Positions 1-7,274 of a stretch of DNA of 8,586 nucleotides are shown one piece after another; within the stretch, counting starts at the first letter, position 1, and each line of letters opens with the position of its first letter. This DNA comes from UBA5359 sp028699365 [NCBI: bacterium] (GTDB lineage Bacteria > UBP13 > UBA5359). Under the pieces are notes generated by a model that was not told the origin of the DNA, ran no database searches, and worked only from the letters and a program-made list of their open reading frames with translations. The position numbers were made by a program, and so were the translations under genes. The stretch is taken from positions 1-8,586 of the forward strand of contig JAQVUQ010000036.1 in assembly GCA_028699365.1 (NCBI GenBank). The letters are read 5' to 3'.

Positions 1-2325
1 AGAATAGCCGTGGTGCAGGAAGGCCAGGTGATAATCGAAGGTAAGTTCTCCCTGCTGCATCAGGGCGCAATTAGTGTTCCAGAGGTTGTTGAAGGCGTAG
101 GAGAAGACGGTGGACGTCTCAATATCCTGATAATCGAGGCCGAAATGGTAATAGGAGGGCTTGCCCAAGGCTGCCAGGCAGGCCTGATCGGAGCATAGCA
201 CCACTTGCGAGCTATCGTCCGAGACGGAGATAAAGTCCTGCATGCCGAAGTTATGGTTGGTGGCGCCCGGCAGCCTTTCATCCGGGAAAGCCGTCGTCTG
301 CCCATGTTGCTCGATATCGAAGCGGTATTCTCCCTGCATGCGGAAGGGGAAGGCAAAGTAGCAGGATTCCTTCTCCAGGGTATGAATCTTTTTGATCCGG
401 TTGCGGATATGCAGCCCTGAGGCATCCAGGATATACTGCGTTTCTACGATAACCGGCAGCCCCCGGCTCTCCAGCCTGCGTTCAACCAGCATAGAGGCGC
501 TGATGACGCCGGAGGATGATCCCAGGCACTTGACCTCCGTCAGGGGAAGCTGGTGCTGTTCCACTTCATTGTCGTCCAGACCACACTTATTGTAGAGACG
601 CGGCAGCCCCGTAACCTCAGAGTAAACGATATCGTTAAGGTGGAACATGGACGGATCTACCCAATCCCCGGTCCGTCCTTCGGTGGTGATGGAGGATACG
701 GCACCGGTGCCGGCATCAATGATTACGGATATGCCCGGTCCCTGCAGTATCAATTCACCTGCCGTATATGCCGGAGACGTTTCGGCCTCCGATGCCGGTT
801 GCACCTTGCAGACGGATACGCCGTAGGCGGGAAGACCTTTAATACAAGACTTGTGCAGATACCAGTAGCCGTTGACATTCTTTGTCTCTACCGGCAGCGC
901 CGTTCCATCCGTCCCAATCAGTTTGATGGAAGGATAGGCTGTATAGAACCCGACGTTGCCGTTGTAGACAAATGAGTGTGGGTTAAAGATAGATACCGCA
1001 GCCGGTTTGTCGGCCGCATCGCCGGCCAGGGCTGTGAATTGAGCTTCGCCGGCCAGGCACATCCGATTATAGGCTTCATTAGCATAGGCGGTCTTTATCT
1101 CCCAGGAGCGGCGCGGCAGATCGAAGACCTGATCTTGAAGAGATCCGTAATTCTCCACTTTATTCTGCCAGCCCCACATGCTGATGCCGTTGGTGTGATC
1201 GCTGTAAAGGAGAAGGTCACGCATGGTCGTCCACCATGTATTCCGGTTGTCGCCGGCCGGATGAGGCCGGCAGCTCTCCAGCGCCGACCATGAGAGCAGA
1301 TGACGGCGTGCCTGCCGGTAGTGTCCTGTACCCCAGGCGTTGGCAACGGCATGCTCCGTCCAGGAACAGGTCAATTCGCCTTTTACAACCGGAATAGTGC
1401 TGCCGTATCGGGCCTCTATCTCCCTGAAGAAGTCGCTGCACGTTCCAATGACGATCTCCGGCGTGCCGTAGCGGCGGTTCCACTCATCCAGAGCTTCCGG
1501 CAGGCGCTCATCCGGTCCGGCGTTGTCTGTGCCGGTCTGCAATAGAAGGACGTCATACGGGTAACCCTGCTGCTCCAGGCGGCTGCAGATCTCATCGATG
1601 CCTGCTCTTCCCTTGAGGTTAAGAACACGTAATTCGTTATCGTTGCCCGGCTGCACCTGCCGCCCGTCTATCTCCGACAGTATGGGCCAGAGGAAGTAGA
1701 GGATGCCGAAGCCGTACTGCGCCGGGCACATCCTGCTCTGATTGAAATTCTCTATGTCGTCCCTGAGATGATAATACAGGACGCTGCTGTCGTCCGGCCC
1801 GGTCAGGCGGAAGAGATGCGGCAGGTTGGTATAGGGAAGCATGACCCGCCAGCCGCCGCAGCCGTTGACCACGTTCTTTACGCCGTAGTAATTGAGTATC
1901 TGCGGCGCGTTGTAGCTCATCCCGCCGATGTCGTTTATCATGGCCGTATCTATGCGGGCGTTAAGTCCCTCAGCCAGGCGGAAATTAGCCTCCACCGTGG
2001 AGCAGAGTTCCTCCAGGTTACAGAGTTGCGTCAGCGGCTGGTTGTAAAAGGCGGTCAGTTCGAATTGCCCCCGCTTGAAACCTTCCGCTAACGCCGTTTT
2101 CTCGGCTGCGGAAGCATTTTGCAGGAAGATCTCCAGCGGCCAGCCGGCCTCTATGGTCCAGTGGAAGCACGGTTCTCTTCTAGCCATATCCAGAGCCAGG
2201 CGCAAATGGCGCATATGCTGTACGGCCACCTGAGGATAGATACCGGTATAGCCTATATCGGTATGAGTGTGATGGGTGAGTATGATCCTTTTGATTTTAT
2301 TACCTGTTGCAGATCTATTACTCAT
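1..2325 (-). CDS. GH38-like alpha-mannosidase family glycoside hydrolase (partial, C-terminus outside window)
   Basis: The frame is open from the ATG at 2325 to the left window edge, giving 775 codons with no stop, so the C-terminus is missing. Residues 17-27 read THHTHTDIGYT, the GH38-type metal site in which H21 and D23 match the zinc-binding His and Asp. N131-D132-I-G-G-M-S (131-137) aligns with the family's nucleophile/zinc Asp region. Y-S-D-H377-T-N-G-I (374-381) fits the last zinc-ligand His segment. From about residue 430 a beta-sandwich region begins (SIFNPHSF), followed by FAFPF and NNLWNTN, both typical of alpha-mannosidase C-terminal domains. No signal peptide or membrane segment is visible, so a cytoplasmic enzyme acting on an imported glycoside is inferred. 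It is the last visible gene of the operon, 7 bases after the activase stop. The family is well supported; linkage and substrate are not known. Confidence 0.85.
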   Translation of the reverse strand, partial: MSNRSATGNKIKRIILTHHTHTDIGYTGIYPQVAVQHMRHLRLALDMARREPCFHWTIEAGWPLEIFLQNASAAEKTALAEGFKRGQFELTAFYNQPLTQLCNLEELCSTVEANFRLAEGLNARIDTAMINDIGGMSYNAPQILNYYGVKNVVNGCGGWRVMLPYTNLPHLFRLTGPDDSSVLYYHLRDDIENFNQSRMCPAQYGFGILYFLWPILSEIDGRQVQPGNDNELRVLNLKGRAGIDEICSRLEQQGYPYDVLLLQTGTDNAGPDERLPEALDEWNRRYGTPEIVIGTCSDFFREIEARYGSTIPVVKGELTCSWTEHAVANAWGTGHYRQARRHLLSWSALESCRPHPAGDNRNTWWTTMRDLLLYSDHTNGISMWGWQNKVENYGSLQDQVFDLPRRSWEIKTAYANEAYNRMCLAGEAQFTALAGDAADKPAAVSIFNPHSFVYNGNVGFYTAYPSIKLIGTDGTALPVETKNVNGYWYLHKSCIKGLPAYGVSVCKVQPASEAETSPAYTAGELILQGPGISVIIDAGTGAVSSITTEGRTGDWVDPSMFHLNDIVYSEVTGLPRLYNKCGLDDNEVEQHQLPLTEVKCLGSSSGVISASMLVERRLESRGLPVIVETQYILDASGLHIRNRIKKIHTLEKESCYFAFPFRMQGEYRFDIEQHGQTTAFPDERLPGATNHNFGMQDFISVSDDSSQVVLCSDQACLAALGKPSYYHFGLDYQDIETSTVFSYAFNNLWNTNCALMQQGELTFDYHLAFLHHGYS

Positions 2326-2332
2326 GATATTT

Positions 2333-3277
2333 CTATTCTCCTCTCACCTGTAAACCCCTGCTTCGGAGCAGTAATTCAGCCGCAAGGTGTTCTTTCTCAG
2401 AAGGAACCTGTATATCATTCAGAGCATAATCCCGTCCCAGCAGGCGCCACTTGCAGATGCCCCTCTGATGGTAGGGCAGCAATTCCACCGCTACGTTGTC
2501 CGGCATTCCCTGCAGCACGTCGGCCAGGCGGTGCAGCGTGGCCGCATCATCGTTGATGCCCGGCAGCAGCGGCATGCGCACCCACACCGGCCGGCCGGTA
2601 GCCGCCGCCGCTCTGATATTGGCGATGGTTCGGGTGTTTGAGTGCCTGGTCAGGCGGTGATGCTGCTCGTCATCCGGATGCTTGAGATCGATGATGAAGT
2701 GATCGATCAAGGGGATAAATTCGGCAAAGCGCGGCGACGAACCGTTGCTCTCCACGGCGGTGCCGATGCCCTCCGCCTTGAAGCCGTGCAGCAGCACCAG
2801 GGCAAAGTCCGGCCGGCAGGTAGGCTCGCCTCCGGTCAGGGTGACGCCCCCATCAGAGCCGAAGAAGGCCCGGTATCTTGACAGGTGTTTTACCAGTTCC
2901 TCAGCCTCGACTTCTCTACCGGCAAGCTGAATGGCCCCGTCCCAGGAGGCCGAAGCGCAGGAGTGCTCCCGGCAGTCCCGGCAAAGAGCAGAATTAACGG
3001 CAGGATAGAAGCTTCCGGCATCATCCCGTTTCATATCGATGGCTCCCAGCGGGCAGCGCTCCCCCAACCGTTCCGGTTCCGTGCACCTCTCCGGCCTGAT
3101 CAGCGGCTCCGGGTAAAAAGCCATGGTCTCCGGCGCGGCACACCAGGGACAGGCAAAGTTGCACCCTTTGAAGTATATCACCGCCCGCTGTCCCGGCCCG
3201 TCCTGCCCGCTGTTCCAGCCGACATCCACTATCCATCCCCTGTTTGATGGGGTCAGGAGTTTACATTTAACATCCAT
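2333..3277 (-). CDS. Glycyl radical enzyme activating enzyme (radical SAM)
   Basis: This 314-residue protein should use SAM and a 4Fe-4S cluster to abstract a hydrogen from the glycine of its partner GRE, encoded 3 bases upstream. The GRE-activase signature Q-D-G-P-G-Q-R (25-31) precedes the radical-SAM motif C39-N-F-A-C43-P-W-C46. GGVTLTGGEP (143-152) is the SAM-binding GGE region. The later family blocks are DLKHPDDEQHHRLT (197-210), VRMPLLPGIND (233-243) and ELLPYH (265-270). The ferredoxin-like insert (about 60-118) keeps only five cysteines (65, 75, 99, 102, 107), where two full clusters would need eight. The start at 3277 gives a normal N-terminus, although the upstream AAGG is weak and far (13 bases). 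Its strong GRE-activase features and the adjacent GRE make the assignment secure; the partner specificity is inferred from position. Confidence 0.94.
   Translation of the reverse strand: MDVKCKLLTPSNRGWIVDVGWNSGQDGPGQRAVIYFKGCNFACPWCAAPETMAFYPEPLIRPERCTEPERLGERCPLGAIDMKRDDAGSFYPAVNSALCRDCREHSCASASWDGAIQLAGREVEAEELVKHLSRYRAFFGSDGGVTLTGGEPTCRPDFALVLLHGFKAEGIGTAVESNGSSPRFAEFIPLIDHFIIDLKHPDDEQHHRLTRHSNTRTIANIRAAAATGRPVWVRMPLLPGINDDAATLHRLADVLQGMPDNVAVELLPYHQRGICKWRLLGRDYALNDIQVPSEKEHLAAELLLRSRGLQVRGE
2338..2344 (-). promoter_or_regulatory. Ribosome-binding site of the GH38-like gene inside the activase 3' end
   Basis: The minus strand reads AGAGGAG here, 12 bases before the ATG at 2325. It lies in the last codons of the activase gene, just before its TAG stop, which suggests translational coupling. 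The spacing is somewhat long, but I see no better in-frame start. Confidence 0.55.
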
Positions 3278-3280
3278 AAT

Positions 3281-5686
3281 TCAATTGAGCCTTGTCGACT
3301 GCGGATCCAGGCGGGCGATGATATCCTCCTGAATGGCCGGAGACAAGTCCAGGAAGTTGACGAAGGTGCCGTGGATGCGCATGATATAGATGCCGCCGGG
3401 ACAGTATTTATCCGGATCGGAGAGGATAAGGCGCAGGTGATCTCCGCTGTCGATATTGAAATAGACGTAGTAGGCGGCACCGTCTCCCGGACCAAAGCCG
3501 AACAGCGGCCGGATGACCTGCTCCTTTAATACGGAGACCTTACCGTTTTCGTCCAGCCCGGCAAAGAGGCCGGGGTCCAGTCCGATGTGCGAGGCGTAAC
3601 CTCCTGTCATCGACTGGAACGGCAGCTTGTGGGCGCTCATTATACGCGGCGGCAGCCCGCCGACAGCGCTGCCTACGGTGGGGTCTATGCCGTAATTCAG
3701 CATCGATCTTGCCTTGCGTCCGTCCGGAGTGGCACCAGTCCAATAGCCATAGAGCAGGTGAGTGGAAGGCGTGCTCCAATCCGGCAGGAAGGAATTGCCC
3801 CATGGATTGCGGAGGCCGGCCACGGTTTCCGATACCCGGCAGGCCAGTTCAACGGCTTCGGCATCCGCCGTCTCGTTATCGTTGCCGGCTTTGGGCGCCG
3901 CCAGGAGCAGTTGCCTCAACTCTTCATAGCCTTGAAAATCCAGACGCATGGCCTCCGGCAGCAGGGGAGCCTTGTCCGGCTCCATCTTCAGAAGGAAGGC
4001 GATGGCGCTGAAGGAATCGGCTGCCACCGTCAGGCCGTGGATAAGGCAGCCCGAGGCGTTGTATTTTGTCCCTTTGCCGAGGGTATCCCGCATATCTATA
4101 GCGCTGTCCAATCCGCCCATAAAGGAGGAGAGAAAGGGAACGGGCAGCAGGGAGAGAGCCTGGGTGCAGCCGTTGGCCGCTCTTTCCAGACGCGGCATGA
4201 AGTAATCCAACTGATGATAGAAGGCGGTCTTCAAAGCTGCGATATTTTCAGCCGGATTATCGGGGTTCAGGCCCAGTTCATTATAGCCGAGGCCGATTCT
4301 CTCTCCGCTGATTAACGAGCAGCCGTCGTTAAGCGTCAGTTCCAGCACCTTGGCCAGGTTGAGCCAACTGTTGGTGGTATTGCCGCTCTCCCGGCCCATG
4401 ATCAGCGGTTCCTGGCATCCGGCTATCGAATAATCCTTGAGGTCCTCGTCTTCAATACCCTTGCGCTTCAGAACTTTGAAGAGCAGTTCGTCGTTGAAGA
4501 GAGAGGGCGTGCTGTGTCCGGGGGTGAAGAAGAAACGCCCCATGGAGCGATACAGCTCATCCGGCGAGGTCCGATGCAGCTTGACGGAGAGCGCCGGCTG
4601 CGGATAGTTGGAGAGATAAAATGCATCGAGCAGGATATACGACATATCGCAGGTCAGATCACGTCCGCTCTCATCCATGCCGCCGGCCATGATATTCTGA
4701 GATATGGCCCAGTTGCGATCGCCTACATTGAAGAGGGCCAGCAGATGCCGGGTAATTTCTATCGCTCTGTCGCGATTCACAGGTTCAGCCTCATAGAAAG
4801 GCTGCAGCACGCGGTCCAGGTTGCCGGCGGAGAAGGCAAAGGGATTGGGGGCCTGTTCCAGCACCATTCCCTGCCATAACAGAATATAGGATTGTACGGC
4901 CTCGTAGAGATTACGGGCGCCTTCGGCCGGAACACGCCGGCAGGTAGCAGCTATCAGTTGCAGTTCGTCCCGCCTGGGACCATCAGCCGTGGAAGCCATT
5001 CGTCCGGCCAGGTCGGCGTAGCGTCCGGCCAGCTTAACTACGGCTCTTAAGCTGACGGCGGCAGCGCGCAGGAAATCAGCCTTATCGGCATCTGTTTCGG
5101 TGGCGGCCCTTTGTTCCGTCTGCGCTATCAAGCTGAGCAGGCCGTCCTTAAGGGCCGGGCGGAAGTCGGCTATGGTATGCCCGGTGACCTGCTCGACGAA
5201 GTAGACTACCTCAGATGTCTCCAAACCGGTGCCGGCATAGACCTCGTTCAGCGCCAGGGCGTACTCCTCCCGGGACCAGAAATCCCGGACTTCGTTTATG
5301 CGTGCCTCCGTCAGGCCGTCGTCCGGGTCGGGCGTAATATCTCCGTAAACGGCCATGGGATCGCAGTATCCGGCGAAGGTCTCCACCCGGAATTCCGGGT
5401 TTATCAGGGCATAGCTGCGGGCGAAGCCGTCGTCCTGAGTTCCGGCAAAGATCTCGCCGTCGTGGATGGATATGGGCAGTTCCTCGCAGACTGCCTGGAA
5501 GAGGAGAGCCTGGATCATGCCCCGGGAGAATGTTTCACCTTGGCGGCGTAACTCCAGCAACCGGCGCATTCTTATCTCCTGGGTCAGAAACCATCCGTCC
5601 AGCCGCACGGTGACACTGTTTTGCTTCTGGATTCTCTCCAGTCCCTGTCTCAACCGGTGTAAATCAAGCCGATCACATGATAGCAT
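3281..5686 (-). CDS. Glycyl radical enzyme, eliminase/dehydratase type (PFL/glycerol dehydratase family)
   Basis: This 801-residue enzyme has the family's normal length and both PFL-like and C-terminal glycine-radical domains. The thiyl-radical loop reads DYSIAGCQEP, with C424 (codon 4417-4415) and E426. A single Cys followed two residues later by Glu is the hallmark of GRE eliminases such as glycerol dehydratase and choline TMA-lyase, whereas pyruvate formate-lyase has Cys-Cys. The glycyl loop is R770-I-H-G773-T-F-V-N-F (Gly codon 3370-3368), followed by the expected Q-E-D-I-I-A-R. The usual loop is closer to R-V-x-G-Y, so His before and Thr after the Gly are unusual. Reaction and substrate cannot be read from sequence; a sugar or sugar-phosphate elimination is inferred from the kinase and hydrolase neighbours. 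I chose the ATG at 5686 because GAGAGGA lies 9 bases before it. The ATG at 5704, which overlaps the kinase stop as ATGA, would give 807 residues and is the alternative. Confidence 0.93.
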   Translation of the reverse strand: MLSCDRLDLHRLRQGLERIQKQNSVTVRLDGWFLTQEIRMRRLLELRRQGETFSRGMIQALLFQAVCEELPISIHDGEIFAGTQDDGFARSYALINPEFRVETFAGYCDPMAVYGDITPDPDDGLTEARINEVRDFWSREEYALALNEVYAGTGLETSEVVYFVEQVTGHTIADFRPALKDGLLSLIAQTEQRAATETDADKADFLRAAAVSLRAVVKLAGRYADLAGRMASTADGPRRDELQLIAATCRRVPAEGARNLYEAVQSYILLWQGMVLEQAPNPFAFSAGNLDRVLQPFYEAEPVNRDRAIEITRHLLALFNVGDRNWAISQNIMAGGMDESGRDLTCDMSYILLDAFYLSNYPQPALSVKLHRTSPDELYRSMGRFFFTPGHSTPSLFNDELLFKVLKRKGIEDEDLKDYSIAGCQEPLIMGRESGNTTNSWLNLAKVLELTLNDGCSLISGERIGLGYNELGLNPDNPAENIAALKTAFYHQLDYFMPRLERAANGCTQALSLLPVPFLSSFMGGLDSAIDMRDTLGKGTKYNASGCLIHGLTVAADSFSAIAFLLKMEPDKAPLLPEAMRLDFQGYEELRQLLLAAPKAGNDNETADAEAVELACRVSETVAGLRNPWGNSFLPDWSTPSTHLLYGYWTGATPDGRKARSMLNYGIDPTVGSAVGGLPPRIMSAHKLPFQSMTGGYASHIGLDPGLFAGLDENGKVSVLKEQVIRPLFGFGPGDGAAYYVYFNIDSGDHLRLILSDPDKYCPGGIYIMRIHGTFVNFLDLSPAIQEDIIARLDPQSTRLN

Positions 5687-5695
5687 TATGTCAGA

Positions 5696-5702
5696 TCCTC
5701 TC
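5696..5702 (-). promoter_or_regulatory. Ribosome-binding site that decides the GRE start
   Basis: The minus strand reads GAGAGGA, followed by a 9-base spacer and the ATG at 5686. The competing ATG at 5704 has only a weak GGA eight bases upstream, though coupling through its ATGA overlap with the kinase stop could still let it be used. Confidence 0.5.
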
Positions 5703-7110
5703 ATTCCAGATATCCGATAACCCTTCCGGCCTCTTTGAAATCCTTGAAGAAGCCCGTGCCGACGGCAGCGGCGAGGGCTGCTCCGAAAGCCGCTTCTTCG
5801 TTGTGCGCCGGTATCTTCAGGACGGAGCCGAAGCGATCCTCTATATAACGGCGCAATACGGGATTGCGCCTGACGCCGTTGCCCGAACCAGCGATATATT
5901 CGGCTTCAAGACGTGTCTCAGCCTGCAGGAAGTAGCCGTAAAGCTCGTCGACCATACCTTCTATAACACCTCTGCACAGCGTGGCGGGGGTGAAGTTTTC
6001 CCTGTCGATGCCGGTTATCGCTCCCTTAGCTTCCGGATCCGATCTGGTGCCGGCAAAGAGCGTTGATACCGACAGCCCGCCGGCCCCGGCGGGAACAACG
6101 GCTGCCAGGCTGTTCATAATATTGAAGAGGGGTTCTTCAGCCTGCAATCCGAACACATCTCTGCCCACTGCCTTGAAAAAATTCTCCAGCCAGGCGTAGG
6201 CCCGGCCACCGCAAAGGCTGGCGCCTACCAGCAGATATCCGCCTCCCGGCATCGGCCTGTTATCCAGAGATCCGTTCTCCGAAGGCAGCCATGAAGGTAT
6301 GCTTATCTGGCCTCCGGTGCCCAGATTGAGCAGCGGCGCCGGTCTGCCCAGATCGACGCTGCCTACGAAGCCGGCCTGGTTGTCTCCCAAAGGTGTGCAG
6401 ACAGGTATGCCGTGCCGTAATCCCAGTCTCTCCGCCGTAGAAGATGAGAGGCTGCCCATAACGGCCCCGGAGGGTCTGATGGACGGCAGGATTTCTTCCG
6501 GCAGCCGGAGCGCTTTAAGCATCGGCCTGTTCCAACCGCCTTTCTGCATATCCAGAAGTCCCCAGGCAGCGGCATCGGTAGTGTCGATAACTGTGGTGCG
6601 GCAGAGGCAGGCGGCTATGTAACCGTGTATGGTAAGAGCCACGGCTCCTGAGGGGAGTGTATTGTCCCGTAAAAGTCTGAAGAGAGTGGCGCCTCCGTAA
6701 CCCGGTGCCGGAGCGGGAGATGATATACCGGCGCTGCGGCAGAGTTCCGACATCATATCCATATACGAGCGCTTGCCGTCGGCGGCTTCCATTATGCGTT
6801 GATCCTGCCAGGTATAGAGCGGCGTTAACGGGGCGAGCTTCTCGTCGCACAACAGCAGTCCGTGCATCTGGCCGGTCAGGCCTATACCGCCTGCAACTTC
6901 GTTTTTGACTTCGGGTAATTCCGCCAGTTCCTGCAGCAGGTTGAAGCATATATCCCTGATACGTAGCGGATCCTGCTCGGCCCGGCCAGGTTCCGAATCC
7001 ATTGCAGCATCGTTAGACGCCGATACCATGCCGGCCGTTTTTCCGTTCTCCATATCCACGGCCAGAGCACATATCTTGCCGGTGCCTATATCCAGTCCCA
7101 GATAAAGCAT
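5701..7110 (-). CDS. FGGY-family carbohydrate kinase, sedoheptulokinase-like
   Basis: This 469-residue ATP-dependent sugar or polyol kinase is full length for the FGGY family. The N-terminal lobe opens with LGLDIGTGK (4-12), the first phosphate-binding loop. TGQMHG (79-84) and TWQDQR (100-105) resemble sedoheptulokinase-type members, as do GYGGATLFRLL (137-147), IHGYIAA (161-167) and AAWGLLD (181-187). G-D243-N-Q-A-G carries the likely catalytic base. G264-T-G-G is the second phosphate loop and GSGNGVRRNP (408-417) the adenine-binding region of the C-terminal lobe. It is the first gene of the operon, downstream of a predicted operator-controlled promoter, with AAGGA about 12 bases before the ATG. 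The true substrate may be another ketose, polyol or anhydro-sugar; sedoheptulose is only the nearest family I recognise. Phosphorylation would trap the substrate in the cell before or after the GRE step. Confidence 0.9.
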   Translation of the reverse strand: MLYLGLDIGTGKICALAVDMENGKTAGMVSASNDAAMDSEPGRAEQDPLRIRDICFNLLQELAELPEVKNEVAGGIGLTGQMHGLLLCDEKLAPLTPLYTWQDQRIMEAADGKRSYMDMMSELCRSAGISSPAPAPGYGGATLFRLLRDNTLPSGAVALTIHGYIAACLCRTTVIDTTDAAAWGLLDMQKGGWNRPMLKALRLPEEILPSIRPSGAVMGSLSSSTAERLGLRHGIPVCTPLGDNQAGFVGSVDLGRPAPLLNLGTGGQISIPSWLPSENGSLDNRPMPGGGYLLVGASLCGGRAYAWLENFFKAVGRDVFGLQAEEPLFNIMNSLAAVVPAGAGGLSVSTLFAGTRSDPEAKGAITGIDRENFTPATLCRGVIEGMVDELYGYFLQAETRLEAEYIAGSGNGVRRNPVLRRYIEDRFGSVLKIPAHNEEAAFGAALAAAVGTGFFKDFKEAGRVIGYLE

Positions 7111-7158
7111 GATAGAGTTCCCGTCCTTATGTTGATGCGGTTACGAGCCTTTGAAGCA

Positions 7159-7188
7159 ATTATAACATCGGCCTGATTTTATTGTATA
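7159..7188 (-). promoter_or_regulatory. Predicted sigma-70 promoter of the kinase-GRE operon
   Basis: On the minus strand TGTTATAAT (7167-7159) is a perfect extended -10. A partial -35, TATACA (7188-7183, four of six matches to consensus), stands 18 bases upstream. The -35 lies inside operator 1, so a bound repressor would block polymerase. The start point would be near 7152, leaving a leader of about 40 bases. Confidence 0.6.
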
Positions 7189-7197
7189 TACACAATT
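7180..7197. promoter_or_regulatory. Operator 1 for the GntR-LacI regulator (predicted)
   Basis: The near-palindrome TATTGTATATACACAATT has outer half-sites ATTGT and ACAAT with an AT-rich centre, resembling operators of AraR-type GntR-LacI regulators. It is the exact reverse complement of operator 2 over 18 bases. It covers the -35 region of the operon promoter. Binding by the adjacent regulator is inferred. Confidence 0.7.
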
Positions 7198-7201
7198 TAA
7201 C

Positions 7202-7231
7202 TTACTAAACTCTTGCCGGATATGATATAAT
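7202..7231 (+). promoter_or_regulatory. Predicted promoter of the GntR-LacI regulator
   Basis: TGATATAAT (7223-7231) is a perfect extended -10. The possible -35, TTACTA at 7202-7207 with an 18-base spacer, is poor, which an extended -10 can tolerate. Transcription would start near 7238, at the left edge of operator 2, which fits autoregulation. Confidence 0.55.
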
Positions 7232-7237
7232 GCAAAT

Positions 7238-7255
7238 AATTGTGTATATACAATA
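7238..7255. promoter_or_regulatory. Operator 2 for the GntR-LacI regulator (predicted)
   Basis: AATTGTGTATATACAATA is the exact reverse complement of operator 1, with centres 58 bases apart, about 5.5 helical turns. It sits at and just after the predicted transcription start of the regulator gene and ends 19 bases before its ATG, so binding should repress the regulator itself. The match to operator 1 is direct sequence evidence; the protein contact is inferred. Confidence 0.7.
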
Positions 7256-7274
7256 GGTGCAATCGAGGAGTATT

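Noticed and set aside
553-1293. Consecutive plus-strand open frames (553-975 and 976-1293)
   Set aside because: Both are antisense to the GH38-like gene, which is continuous without stops and carries family motifs.
3587-4315. Open frame of 242 codons on the plus strand
   Set aside because: It is antisense to the core of the GRE gene; the opposite frame has clear family motifs and this one has none.
3281-5686. Pyruvate formate-lyase (formate C-acetyltransferase)
   Set aside because: The active site has one Cys followed by Q-E, not the Cys-Cys pair of pyruvate formate-lyase, and the operon is not a fermentation locus.
7111-7274. Riboswitch in the divergent intergenic region
   Set aside because: The gap is short and already explained by two promoters and two operators; no riboswitch-like conserved structure is visible.
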